From Bog-756 sp963727075 (lineage in GTDB: Bacteria > Actinomycetota > Acidimicrobiia > Acidimicrobiales > RAAP-2), in contig CAVSET010000001.1 in NCBI GenBank assembly GCA_963727075.1, positions 682,001 to 746,000 of the forward strand: a stretch of DNA of 64,000 nucleotides, in the 5' to 3' direction. Each line of letters begins with the position of its first letter. Within the stretch, counting starts at the first letter, position 1. The notes beneath the pieces were generated by a model. It was not told where the DNA came from and searched no databases. It saw only the letters and a list, made by a program, of their open reading frames with translations. A program made the position numbers and the translations under genes. This document shows positions 10,133 through 18,613 of the stretch, piece by piece.

Positions 10133-11010
10133 CGTACACCTTCATCGCCCAGCGCTGCTCGGACCTGCCGGTGGTGGCGTGTTGTCGGGTCATGGGGGTG
10201 TCCACCTCGGGCTTCTATGCCTGGCAGGCCAACCCGGTGTCTGACCGGGACTGGGCAGATGCCGTGCTCACCGACACCGTCTTCGACATTCATGCGATGT
10301 CACGGCGCTCCTATGGGTCCCCACGGGTCCATGCCGAGCTGGTCTTGGGCCAAGGTCAGCGGTGTTCCCGCAAGCGGGTGGCCCGGCTCATGGCCCAGGC
10401 CAGCATCGTGGGCATCCACCGGCGCAAGGGACGGGGCTGCACCCGGCGTGATCCCGAGGCCACCCCGCCCGAGGACCTGGTCCAGCGCAACTTCAACCCC
10501 ACCGAACCGGATCGTCTGTGGGTCATGGACGTCACCGAGCACCCGACCGCCGAAGGCAAGGTCTACCTGGCCGTCGTTCTCGACGCCTGGAGCCGTCGGG
10601 TAGTCGGCTGGTCCATTGCCGATCACATCCGCTCCGAGCTCGTGGTCGACGCCGTCCAGATGGCCATCTGGCGACGACGACCGCCCAAAGGCCGGACGGT
10701 GGCCCATTCCGATCACGGATCCCAATACACCTCGTGGGCCTTCGGCCGACGCCTCAGAGCTGCCGGACTGCTCGGCTCCATGGGCGCTATCGGCGACTGC
10801 TTCGACAACAGCGCCATCGAGAGCTTCTTCGGCACGCTGCAGATCGAGTTGCTCGACGAGCACCGTTGGGACACACGCAAGCAGCTGGCTCTCGCCATGT
10901 TCGATTGGATCGAGGCCTGGTACAACCCGTCGAGGCGGCACTCCTACTGCGGAATGCTCAGCCCTATCGACTATGAACGAGCCCACACGCCCGTTGCAGT
11001 TGCGGCATGA
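10129..11010 (+). CDS. IS3-family transposase OrfB (DDE integrase core)
   Basis: A 293-residue catalytic subunit with a retroviral-integrase-type fold. The catalytic triad is visible: Asp in RLWVMDVTEHPTAEGK, Asp in TVAHSDHGSQYTSWAF, and Glu in CFDNSAIESFFGTLQIE, the last two separated by the 35 residues usual for DDE(35)E transposases. The N-terminal HTH_21-like region (RSYGSPRVHAELV, RKRVARLMAQASIVG) is present. The protein looks full length. Its start overlaps the OrfA stop. Confidence 0.95.
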   Translation: MTYTFIAQRCSDLPVVACCRVMGVSTSGFYAWQANPVSDRDWADAVLTDTVFDIHAMSRRSYGSPRVHAELVLGQGQRCSRKRVARLMAQASIVGIHRRKGRGCTRRDPEATPPEDLVQRNFNPTEPDRLWVMDVTEHPTAEGKVYLAVVLDAWSRRVVGWSIADHIRSELVVDAVQMAIWRRRPPKGRTVAHSDHGSQYTSWAFGRRLRAAGLLGSMGAIGDCFDNSAIESFFGTLQIELLDEHRWDTRKQLALAMFDWIEAWYNPSRRHSYCGMLSPIDYERAHTPVAVAA

Positions 11011-11134
11011 TCAACACAACCAACCTGTCCGCTGGACCGGGGGAAGCTCAGATCGAATCCGACTGGAAGCGCTGTGCTGACTATTTCGAGGGACCACCCC
11101 TGAGGGTGAGGAGGCCCGCACCCCTGGTGCCCGT

Positions 11135-11628
11135 CTACCGCCATCGCAGCTCGGGCACACGCTCGGTCCCGGAGAACCCCAGCCGCCGGTACAGCGAGAA
11201 CGCCACGTCACTCGGATGGACGGCCATGTAGTCGAGGCCCAGACCGAGGGCGTGGTCGAGGAGACGCTGGACCAGTCGAGCGCCGATCTCCCGGGCGCGG
11301 TGAGCGGGCACCACGTAAAGGCTCTGGACCAGCCCGGAGCGCCTGGTGAACCGCTCGGGGCCTGGGACCCGGTCCACAAGTGCCATCCAGGCCATCCCGA
11401 CTGGTTCCTCCCGCCCGCGCTGCCACGAATGCGACATGGGTCGACTGCTCTTTCACCCAGTTCACAAGGGCCTTTTCGAACGCCGGTCGATCGAGCCCGT
11501 GCTCCCCCCGCTCACCCACCCGCCACCGGTGGCGGAGCCGGGGCCAGCGCGCTCAGGTCAGCGGCAGTGGCCACTCGAGTCACCACGGCGTCGCTGCCGT
11601 CCGACAGCGTCTCGTCGTCACCCGACAT
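11135..11628 (-). CDS. GNAT family N-acetyltransferase (frameshifted)
   Basis: Acetyl-CoA-dependent N-acetyltransferase of unknown acceptor. Read across frames from the ATG at 11628: VVTRVATAADLSALA, then WRVGERGEHGLDRPAFEKAL with FVAARA, then PVGMAWMALVDRVPGPERF and the acetyl-CoA-binding block SGLVQSLYVVPAHRAREIGA followed by RLVQRLLDHALGLG, ending LYRRLGFSG. Frame changes lie near 11530 and 11410. About 163 residues when restored, normal for the family. It stands alone between the IS3 element and a divergently transcribed phosphoesterase. Confidence 0.78.
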
Positions 11629-11823
11629 CGTTCCAATGCTACGGATGCGCGAGCCGGCGCGCGCATGGGAGACCACTCAGATTCACCACAAGGTATGGGG
11701 TGCATCAGGACCTAAGACGCCATCGGCGACTATTCCAAAGAATTCCTACAGCTTCGGTCGGTTTCGATCGAAAGGAGACCGGGGAACACCCGTGGGGATG
11801 GTCGAGGAATAGGGGCAGGCGCC

Positions 11824-13320
11824 ATGACACTCCGACGGAGAGCAGCAGTCACCATCGTGCTTGGAGCGTTGGCATGGCCGGTGACGTCAGCCACGGGGGG
11901 CCCGGGGCCGTCGACGGCGTCAGCCGCCTCCCTCCCGACCACCAGCGCCAATCCCATCAAGCACGTGGTGGTGATCCTCGAGGAGAACCACAGCTTCGAC
12001 AACGTGCTCGGCAAGTTCTGCGCCGAGGTCGACGGCGGGCAGATCAAGCGGCCCGGTAAGGACGCTCACTGTGACGGCGCCACCCAGGGTCTCACCAACA
12101 CCGGGAAGTCGGTGCCCCTCGCTCCGGCAACGGACTACGTCCCGTTCGCCGATCACAGTGTGGTCGGTCAGCAGCGGGACATCGACAACGGGAAGATGGA
12201 CGGGTTCAGCCTCGATCCCAACTGCGGCTCCAATCTCAGCACCTGCTACACGCAGTACGACCCGCTGGCTGGTCCGTGCACCGCGGGCAGCTGCATCCCC
12301 AACTACTCCACCCTGGCCACCGACTACACCGTCTCGGACCGGACCTTCGAGTCCTACACCTCGCCATCATGGGCGGGTCACCTGGTGTGGGCGACGGCAA
12401 ACCAGGACGGCTTCTACGGGACGAACCCGATCACCTCACCGCCCACGGGACCTCAACCGGTGGCGCTGAAGTCCGGGTGGGGCTGTGACTCCGGGAGGGT
12501 GACGCCATGGGGCCCCACGAAGGTGCTGGTCCCGTCCTGTGTACCGGACACCAGCGGCAGCCTGGGGCCGAACTGGGCGAACTACACGGGCGCCAGGGCT
12601 CCCTACGTCCCGACCATCTTCGACGAGCTCAGTGCCAAGGGGTTGAATTGGAAGATCTATGGAGGCGCCGGCGCACCGCCCACGACCACCAGCCCCTATT
12701 CGGAGGCCGGATGGCAGTGGGCCATCTGTCCGACCTTCGTCGAATGCCTGTACACATCACAAAAGAGCAATCTGGTTCCTGCATCCCAGCTGACGAGTGA
12801 CGCCGTGACCGGGAGTCTGCCCTCATACGCGATCGTCACACCTACCTCGGCCAACAGTCAGCACAACAACAACGACATGAGCACCGGGGACAACTTCGTC
12901 GGGCAGACCGTCTCGGCTCTCCAGGCCAGTCCCGACTGGCCGTCGACGGCGATCTTCGTCGCCTACGACGACTGCGGCTGCTTCTACGACCATGTCAATC
13001 CGCTGCCGTATGACGCCAGTTGGGGCATACGCGTTCCGATGGTTATCGTGAGCCCTTACGCCAAACTCGGGTACACCGACTCCGGGCCGACAACCTTTGC
13101 CGGCACGCTCTCGTTCGTCGAGCATGCATTCGGAATCCCTGCACTCAACGTCTCCGATGCGAGCGCCTACGACTACCGGGGCTCGTTCTGCTATCAGCCG
13201 CAGCTCACTGGCTGCGTCCCGGCCGGACTGAACCCGGTGAAACTGGTCTCGCAGACACCGACGGCCCTGTCATCGACGCAGGCCAAGGCGCAATCCAAGT
13301 CGGGGGCGGACGACACCTAG
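11824..13320 (+). CDS. Secreted phosphoesterase (phospholipase C / acid phosphatase family)
   Basis: Exported hydrolase of the phosphoesterase family that includes bacterial phospholipases C and acid phosphatases, acting on phosphate esters outside the membrane. The first 38 residues are a signal peptide (MTLRRRAAVTIVLGALAWPV, Ala-rich cleavage region). The family motif HVVVILEENHSFDNVLGKF follows at residues 43-61, with a metal-binding Glu/Asn. Later blocks are TSPSWAGHLVWATANQDGFY, FDELSAKGLNWKIYGG, FVAYDDCGCFYDHV and RVPMVIVSPYAK. Cysteine pairs suggest disulfides. It is convergent with the metallophosphoesterase at 13428, so two secreted phosphatases lie tail to tail. The C-terminal Ala/Gln/Ser-rich tail is probably unstructured. 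Confidence 0.87.
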   Translation: MTLRRRAAVTIVLGALAWPVTSATGGPGPSTASAASLPTTSANPIKHVVVILEENHSFDNVLGKFCAEVDGGQIKRPGKDAHCDGATQGLTNTGKSVPLAPATDYVPFADHSVVGQQRDIDNGKMDGFSLDPNCGSNLSTCYTQYDPLAGPCTAGSCIPNYSTLATDYTVSDRTFESYTSPSWAGHLVWATANQDGFYGTNPITSPPTGPQPVALKSGWGCDSGRVTPWGPTKVLVPSCVPDTSGSLGPNWANYTGARAPYVPTIFDELSAKGLNWKIYGGAGAPPTTTSPYSEAGWQWAICPTFVECLYTSQKSNLVPASQLTSDAVTGSLPSYAIVTPTSANSQHNNNDMSTGDNFVGQTVSALQASPDWPSTAIFVAYDDCGCFYDHVNPLPYDASWGIRVPMVIVSPYAKLGYTDSGPTTFAGTLSFVEHAFGIPALNVSDASAYDYRGSFCYQPQLTGCVPAGLNPVKLVSQTPTALSSTQAKAQSKSGADDT

Positions 13321-13364
13321 CTCGCCCTCGACCTAGCTCGCCCTCGACCTAGCTCGCCCTCGGC
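13317..13364. repeat. Three tandem 16-bp repeats at the stop codon of the phosphoesterase
   Basis: The unit CTAGCTCGCCCTCGAC occurs at 13317-13332, 13333-13348 and, with one change, 13349-13364. The TAG stop of the phosphoesterase is inside the first unit. It does not form a classic hairpin terminator. It looks like replication slippage in the convergent intergenic region. Confidence 0.9.
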
Positions 13365-13427
13365 CGGTCCCCTTGGCCCGTTGGTCCTGACGACGGATCC
13401 GATCCACCGGCGGATCCGGATGACCGT

Positions 13428-16346
13428 TCAGGCTGCCGATCCGAGGAACGGGGCGTTGAAGGAGAAGACGCCGCCGTCTGATGCGGTCAACCAGTACCCC
13501 CCGGTAGCGTTGTCGTTGAGGCCGGCGATCACCGGCAGGTTCAAGCGGATGTTGCCGGTCGAGCCGAAGAAGGGTTGGTTGAAGCAGAAGACACCACCGT
13601 CGGTGGCCACCAACCGATAGCCACTGCCGTCGGCGGCCGCGGCCATGCCCACCACCGGCTGGTTGAGGCGTATGGCACCGGTGGACCCGAAGAACGGTGC
13701 GTTGAAGGAGAATATCCCGCCGTCGGTGGCCACCAGCCAGTAGCCCCCGGTGGCAGCGTCGACCGCCATGCCGACGACAGGCTTGTTCAGGAGGATGTTA
13801 CCGGTGGAGCCGAAGAATTGGTTGTTGCCGAAGGTGAACACTCCCCCGTCAGAGGCCACCATCCAGTAGCCCCCTCCACTCGGGGTCGGCGCCATGCCCA
13901 CGATGGGCTTGTTGAGGGCGATGTTGCCGGTGGACCCGAAGAACGGTGCGTTGAAGGAGAAGATCCCGCCGTCGGTGGCCACCAGCCAGTAGCCCCCGGT
14001 GGCCGGGTCCACCGCCATGCCGACGATCGGCTTGTTGAGCGGGGTCCCGGTCATGGCGCCAAAACACGTCGCCGCTCCGAAGTTGGCCACGTCCCCCGCG
14101 GCATCGACCTCGTAGTACCCGGCCCCGTTGCTCAGAGCCGCCGATCCGACCACCGAGCCGGCCGGCAGATGGCTCATGCACCCGACGGTGAAGGGCAGTG
14201 ATGGGGAGCCCGGAGTGGTGACTGCGTTCGAGCTGCCGGGCGTCGACGTCGCGCCGATATTGTCGATGGCAGTGACCGAATACGTGTAGTTGGTTCCCGG
14301 CTGTGCCGTGGTATCGGTGTAGCTGGTGGACGGCGGCACGGTGTTGATGACCGTGCCGTTGCGGTCGATCTGGTACGACTGGATGGTGCCACCGGTCTCG
14401 CCGGAGGCCGTCCAGTGGAGCTGGACGGTGGTCTCCGAAAGAGCCGTGGCCGTGACGCTGCCGGGGGACGAGGGAGTCGCGACCGAGTTCGACGTGCCCG
14501 GTGCCGAGCTCATGTTCTTGTTGTCGGTGGCGACGATCTCGTAGGTGAACCGCGCCCCCGGTTGGACGGACGGATCAACGTAGCTGGTCGCAGTGCCTGG
14601 CACCGCGGCCACCTGGCTGAAGGTGCTGCCCGGGCCCTTTCGGAGCACGGCATATCCGGTGATGGTCCCGCCGGTCTCGGTCGAGGCGTTCCAGCTGACC
14701 TGGACCGATGTCGAAGAGGTCGCCGCCGCCGTGACCATTCCCGGTGTCGAGGGGGTGGATGTGTTGCCCGAGCTCGTATAGGTCTGCGTGTCGAAGCTCT
14801 GTCCCTCGGCATTGATGGGGTTGACGACGATGGTGCTCCCGGTGACGGTCACCTTCAAGAAGTTGTACACCTGGGCAGGAGAGGTGGGCGTGGTGCTCCC
14901 GACCCCGCAATTCGACCCTGAGCCGCTGGTCGGGCCACTCCCACTCGGGCTCCAGCCGAGGGCATAGACACTGGCGCTACCAAAGAGACTCGCGCAACCC
15001 CCGCCCACTGGCTCGAGCACTCCGCCGCCGCCGCCGGTGACGTAGTTGGTGATCTGTCCCGGCCCCCGCGGGTTGATGCGCTGGTAGGTGTGAGCGTGGC
15101 CGTTGAAGGCGATCGAGACCCCGTTGGCGCTCAGCAGCGCCTCGAGGCTGGTCGAGGCATTCGGGTTGGCGGAGCTGTTCTGGAGGTAGATGTCACTCGA
15201 CTCGGTCGAGTTGTCCGAACGCAGCGGGAAGTGGAAGACAGCCATCTTCACCCCGCCCGGATGGCCGGCCAGATCGTTGGCCAGCCACTGGTACTCGGGT
15301 GAGCCCGGAGCCCAGTGGTTGTCGTAGTCGACCTTGTAGTGGTCCGCTGTTCCCACATTGCCGTCCGCCCACCCGGCGTCCAGCACATAGATGCGCACGC
15401 CCCCGGTCGAGAAGGCATACCACTCGTCCGGGGTGCTGCTGGAGTGCGTCCCGTCCACCCCGCCGGGATATGAGTCGTAGGCGTAGACCCCCCCGGAGGC
15501 GGCGGCGGTACTCGACTCCGGCCAGACACGCAGGCTGTCTACGTTCTGGCCGTGGTTGCCGACACTTCCGAAGGTCGGCAACCCACCTGTCTCCGGCCAG
15601 TAGGACGGGCCGAAGATGTCACTGACCTGGGTACCCGTCTGATGCAGGTCCCCGTAGTTGCTCTGCGTGCCGCCGGCGTAGGCGACATCACCGGCGGTGA
15701 CCACGAATCGGGCGCCCGAGGATCCGATGAGGGAGTCGATGGCCGCCTGGTCAGGGTTGAGGGATCCGGGGAAGTCCGTCCCATTGGAGTAGTTGGTCTC
15801 CCCCAGGTCACCAACCACATCGAATGTGACTGAACTGCTGCCCGGGGAGACCAACGTCGTGAAGGACGGCGAGGAGTTGCTGCCCAGCAGGTCGGTGCCA
15901 CCACTCGAGAAGATGCGGTAGCAATACGTGGTGTTCGCCTGAAGGCCGGTGATCGGAACCGTCGACTGCCACTCGGTCGTCGATTGGACGGTGAAGTCGC
16001 GATGGGTGGCGCTCGTGGGAGACGGGCCGTTGACCAGCGTCGGAAGGCTCGAGGGGACGGGCACGGTGTTGGCCGTGCAGTTGGTCCCCGTCCCCCACTT
16101 GAGGGTGCCGACCGCGGTTTCGGTCGAAGCCCACGTCACGTCGGCGGACGTCTGCGTCAGGTCGGTGACGTACGGGGCGCGGGTCAGCGGGGAGTTGAAG
16201 CCGCTGTAGGGAGTCACGGGCACCGGACCACCGGCCGCCGCCCCGGCCCGGAGCATCGGCCAGGCGGCCAGGGCGATCCCAGCGACCACCGCGGCCGCCA
16301 CTACCGCGACCACGCCAGACCTCGTCCATTTCACCTGCTGCCCCAT
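13428..16346 (-). CDS. Secreted purple-acid-phosphatase-like metallophosphoesterase with FN3 domains and repeat propeller
   Basis: A 972-residue exported phosphatase. The start at 16346 is chosen because GGGAGG lies 9 nt upstream. Residues 5-35 are a signal anchor (VVAVVAAAVVAGIALAAWPM). An N-terminal beta domain (TRAPYVTDLTQTSADVTWAS) precedes the catalytic domain, where the dinuclear metal motifs are visible: VVGDLGE, TAGDVAYAGG, GSVGNHGQN, AVFHFPLRSD and FNGHAHTYQRI. Two FN3 domains follow (SSTSVQVSWNASTETGGTIT and SETTVQLHWTASGETGGTIQ). The last 230 residues are six repeat units of the same family as the protein at 8052-9697. Probable role: release of phosphate from organic esters at the cell surface. 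Confidence 0.88.
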   Translation of the reverse strand: MGQQVKWTRSGVVAVVAAAVVAGIALAAWPMLRAGAAAGGPVPVTPYSGFNSPLTRAPYVTDLTQTSADVTWASTETAVGTLKWGTGTNCTANTVPVPSSLPTLVNGPSPTSATHRDFTVQSTTEWQSTVPITGLQANTTYCYRIFSSGGTDLLGSNSSPSFTTLVSPGSSSVTFDVVGDLGETNYSNGTDFPGSLNPDQAAIDSLIGSSGARFVVTAGDVAYAGGTQSNYGDLHQTGTQVSDIFGPSYWPETGGLPTFGSVGNHGQNVDSLRVWPESSTAAASGGVYAYDSYPGGVDGTHSSSTPDEWYAFSTGGVRIYVLDAGWADGNVGTADHYKVDYDNHWAPGSPEYQWLANDLAGHPGGVKMAVFHFPLRSDNSTESSDIYLQNSSANPNASTSLEALLSANGVSIAFNGHAHTYQRINPRGPGQITNYVTGGGGGVLEPVGGGCASLFGSASVYALGWSPSGSGPTSGSGSNCGVGSTTPTSPAQVYNFLKVTVTGSTIVVNPINAEGQSFDTQTYTSSGNTSTPSTPGMVTAAATSSTSVQVSWNASTETGGTITGYAVLRKGPGSTFSQVAAVPGTATSYVDPSVQPGARFTYEIVATDNKNMSSAPGTSNSVATPSSPGSVTATALSETTVQLHWTASGETGGTIQSYQIDRNGTVINTVPPSTSYTDTTAQPGTNYTYSVTAIDNIGATSTPGSSNAVTTPGSPSLPFTVGCMSHLPAGSVVGSAALSNGAGYYEVDAAGDVANFGAATCFGAMTGTPLNKPIVGMAVDPATGGYWLVATDGGIFSFNAPFFGSTGNIALNKPIVGMAPTPSGGGYWMVASDGGVFTFGNNQFFGSTGNILLNKPVVGMAVDAATGGYWLVATDGGIFSFNAPFFGSTGAIRLNQPVVGMAAAADGSGYRLVATDGGVFCFNQPFFGSTGNIRLNLPVIAGLNDNATGGYWLTASDGGVFSFNAPFLGSAA
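13431..14120 (-). repeat. Six degenerate GYWLVATDGGIF repeat units in the metallophosphoesterase
   Basis: The first unit is divergent (GYYEVDAAGDVANFG), four are typical (GYWLVATDGGIFSFNAPFFG, then STGNIALNKPIVGMA, and variants), and the last is cut after GVFSFNAPFLGSAA. The total is again six, as in the neighbouring secreted protein. A truncated last blade completed by an N-terminal strand would fit propeller closure; that is inference. Confidence 0.82.
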
Positions 16347-16516
16347 CCGAACCGCCTCCCACCCGGCGGCGAACGTAATCCAGCGCTGGGGCCGGTGCAA
16401 TTGGTTTCTGGCTTCAGCCCTTCACTTGATGCGAGGAGTGTCGCAACGACCACGCACGGTCGGAGTTGGGCGCCGGTCCTCGGCTACAGGACCCGGGCAG
16501 TGACGGGCCAACGCGG

Positions 16517-17455
16517 CTACCGGAGTGCCGGATCGGCCCGAATCGCATCGGGGTCGACGTCGCCGGTCACCCCCCCGTCGACCAGGGTCCGAGGTGAGCT
16601 CTTGCCCCGTGCCTTCATCTCGGGAGGGGCCCACCGCGACAGCAGCACGACACCCAGGCACATCGCACCGAGCAACACCACTTGCAGGAAGACGGCGACG
16701 GGGGAATTCCTGAGCTGCTCACCGAAAAGCTCGATCCCGATGGCGATGCTGGCCAGCGGGTCCACGATGAGCAGTGCCGATTGCGAGGCGGCCAGAGGCC
16801 CGGCAGTGAAGGCGGACTCGAGGAGGACCGTCCCGAGCACGCCGGTGGCAACCACGCCGTAGACCGGCCAGTGGAGGAACAGACCGGACCACCCTTCGTG
16901 GGCCAACACCTCGGTGGCCGCCTTCACGAAGGCGGCATCGATGGCCCAGACCAGGGCGGCCGCTGCGCCGAGCAGGGCCGCCCGCCGGGCGGGCGATCCC
17001 CATCGGCTGAGCACGAGGAGCGCCACGATGAGGATGCCGCGGCTACCGAGGGCCAGGGCCCATTTGCCGAAGGTGGGGTGGCCATGACCCTCCTGCGGAT
17101 TGGCCACCACCAGAAAGCCGCACAGCCCGGCACAGAGCAATGCAGCGGCCCCCCACGTCCGGGTGGCGATCCGGTCACGGAGCCAGAGGACCCTGAGGGC
17201 GAGGGTGAAGATGAGCTCGGTCACGAGGATGGGCTGCACCGTGGCCAACTGGCCGAAGTAGAGCGCCAACGCGGTGAATATGAAGGTGCCCCCCATGGTC
17301 ACCATCCCGAGCAGCCACATGGGCTGGCGGATCAGGTACTTGGTGGTCGCCCAGGCCGATCTGCCCTTCTCGTGGCCGGTCACGTTGGCCAGGCGTTGGA
17401 GCACGGAGGTCAGCGCCTGGCTGAACGAACCAAGCAGAGCGAACAGGATGCTCAT
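16517..17455 (-). CDS. DMT superfamily (EamA-like) membrane transporter
   Basis: Integral membrane protein of about 312 residues with roughly ten hydrophobic helices, for example SILFALLGSFSQALTSVL, MWLLGMVTMGGTFIFTALAL, PILVTELIFTLAL, AALLCAGLCGFLVV and FLQVVLLGAMCLGVVLL. It is the size and layout of drug/metabolite transporters with two EamA halves. The start at 17455 is preferred over upstream in-frame codons because it begins at the first helix and is preceded by AAGGGGAT. The hydrophilic C-terminal tail is short. Its substrate cannot be told from sequence. Confidence 0.82.
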   Translation of the reverse strand: MSILFALLGSFSQALTSVLQRLANVTGHEKGRSAWATTKYLIRQPMWLLGMVTMGGTFIFTALALYFGQLATVQPILVTELIFTLALRVLWLRDRIATRTWGAAALLCAGLCGFLVVANPQEGHGHPTFGKWALALGSRGILIVALLVLSRWGSPARRAALLGAAAALVWAIDAAFVKAATEVLAHEGWSGLFLHWPVYGVVATGVLGTVLLESAFTAGPLAASQSALLIVDPLASIAIGIELFGEQLRNSPVAVFLQVVLLGAMCLGVVLLSRWAPPEMKARGKSSPRTLVDGGVTGDVDPDAIRADPALR

Positions 17456-17603
17456 CGTCCTGATCCCCTTGCTCTCATGACGGCCTCCCGGTGCCATTCG
17501 AGACCAGGGCGGCCCGAATGCGCAAGGAACCCCCGAAACGCTCACCAGAACCCCCGGGAACCCTCACCAGAGGGTCAGCCGGACCCGGCAATGCCATGTC
17601 CGG

Positions 17604-18587
17604 TCAGGGGCCCTCGGCAGCCGAGTCACCTCCCGAGGTCCGCGTCGTCAGCCACCGCTGGAGCCCGGCCGCGTTGGAATGGACGCCGTTCATCACCTCC
17701 AGCTTGCGGCGGTGCTCGGCGGGGACCCCGTCGAGATCGGATTCGAACTCCTCGGCCAGCGCGGCGGCGATATCCCGCCCGCGGCGGTAGGCCGACTCGG
17801 CCACGTCAGCCCACTTGCGCAGGGTGGTGTCAGCCTCGTCCAGTACGGCCAAGGGGTCGTCGAGGAGGCCGTAGTGGGCCAAGGCCAACCGGGTGGGTTT
17901 CCGGTCGGCGAAGCGCCGCAGCGAATCGACGGCGGCGGAGAGGTCGAAGTCGGGGGGCGGTGTCGACGGTCGCAGCACGCCGGCGTCGGGCAGCTTGACC
18001 CCGACCGCGTCGCCGGCGAACAGGACACCGCTCAGGGTGTCGTGCAACGCCATGTGGTGCTTGGCGTGGCCGGGTGAGTCCACCGCCACCAGCGACCGGT
18101 TGGGGCCGACCCGGATGGTCTCGCCGTCCTCCAGCACCCTTATCCGCTCCTGGGGGGTCGGGTCCAGACGCCCGTAGAGCGAGTCGAGCAACGGGCCGTA
18201 CACCTGGGCGGCCGAGTCGACCAGCCGGGTCGGGTCGGCCAGGTGCCGAGCCCCCTTCGGGTGGACGTAGACGGTGGCTTTGGGGAAGGCGCGGGCCACG
18301 TCCCCGACCCCTCCGGCGTGATCGAGATGGATGTGGGTGACCACCACGCCGGCCAGGTCGCCGGCGCCCACCCCGAGCCTGCCCAGCTGGTCGAGCAGCA
18401 CCGGCACCGAGCTCTGGCTGCCCGTCTCCACCAGGACAGGGGTGTCGCCTTCGATGAGGTAGCCGGCCGTGACCCGGTCCCAACCTCCGAGCAACGTGTC
18501 CAGCTCGACGACGCCTTCGGCCACAACGCGGCCGGCACCACTCGTAGGACCGGAGGCGGCCCCCCGCTGGTGATGATGGGCGGTCAT
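17604..18587 (-). CDS. MBL-fold metallo-hydrolase
   Basis: Zinc or iron metallo-beta-lactamase-fold hydrolase, 327 residues. The metal-binding motif VVTHIHLDHAGGVGDVA (residues about 83-99) is intact, with later ligands in DSPGHAKHHMALHDT (His), FAGDAVGVKLPD (Asp) and LALAHYGLLDDP (His). A strong GGAGGT lies 6 nt before the ATG at 18587. The family includes glyoxalase II, lactonases and S-formylmycothiol hydrolases; which applies here cannot be decided. The preceding gene on this strand is the GH15 enzyme, 26 bp away, so they may be co-transcribed. Confidence 0.88.
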   Translation of the reverse strand: MTAHHHQRGAASGPTSGAGRVVAEGVVELDTLLGGWDRVTAGYLIEGDTPVLVETGSQSSVPVLLDQLGRLGVGAGDLAGVVVTHIHLDHAGGVGDVARAFPKATVYVHPKGARHLADPTRLVDSAAQVYGPLLDSLYGRLDPTPQERIRVLEDGETIRVGPNRSLVAVDSPGHAKHHMALHDTLSGVLFAGDAVGVKLPDAGVLRPSTPPPDFDLSAAVDSLRRFADRKPTRLALAHYGLLDDPLAVLDEADTTLRKWADVAESAYRRGRDIAAALAEEFESDLDGVPAEHRRKLEVMNGVHSNAAGLQRWLTTRTSGGDSAAEGP

Positions 18588-18613
18588 GCAAACCTCCGAT
18601 CTGGCTCGGGCCG

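Larger units (their letters stand above)
9781..11050 (+). mobile_element. Complete IS3-family insertion sequence
   Basis: The element is 1270 bp. Its left end begins TGAGCATCCCCCGGT (9781) and its right end, read on the minus strand, begins TGAGCTTCCCCCGGT (from 11050); the identity extends into a shared CGGACA, giving imperfect inverted repeats of about 25-28 bp. The trinucleotide GAT lies immediately outside both ends (9778-9780 and 11051-11053), a 3-bp target duplication as expected for IS3. It carries orfA and orfB with an ATGA overlap at 10129-10132. Both frames are open, so the copy may still be active. It separates a secreted-protein gene from a GNAT gene. Confidence 0.92.

Noticed and set aside
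9842..11010. The IS3 element as a composite transposon carrying the GNAT gene
   Set aside because: The inverted repeats and the GAT duplication bound only the transposase genes; no second copy is present in the window.
13395..13417. GGATCCG and CGGATCC forming a terminator between the convergent phosphatase genes
   Set aside because: The stem is only 7 bp with no T tract, and each arm is itself palindromic, so it is weak evidence.
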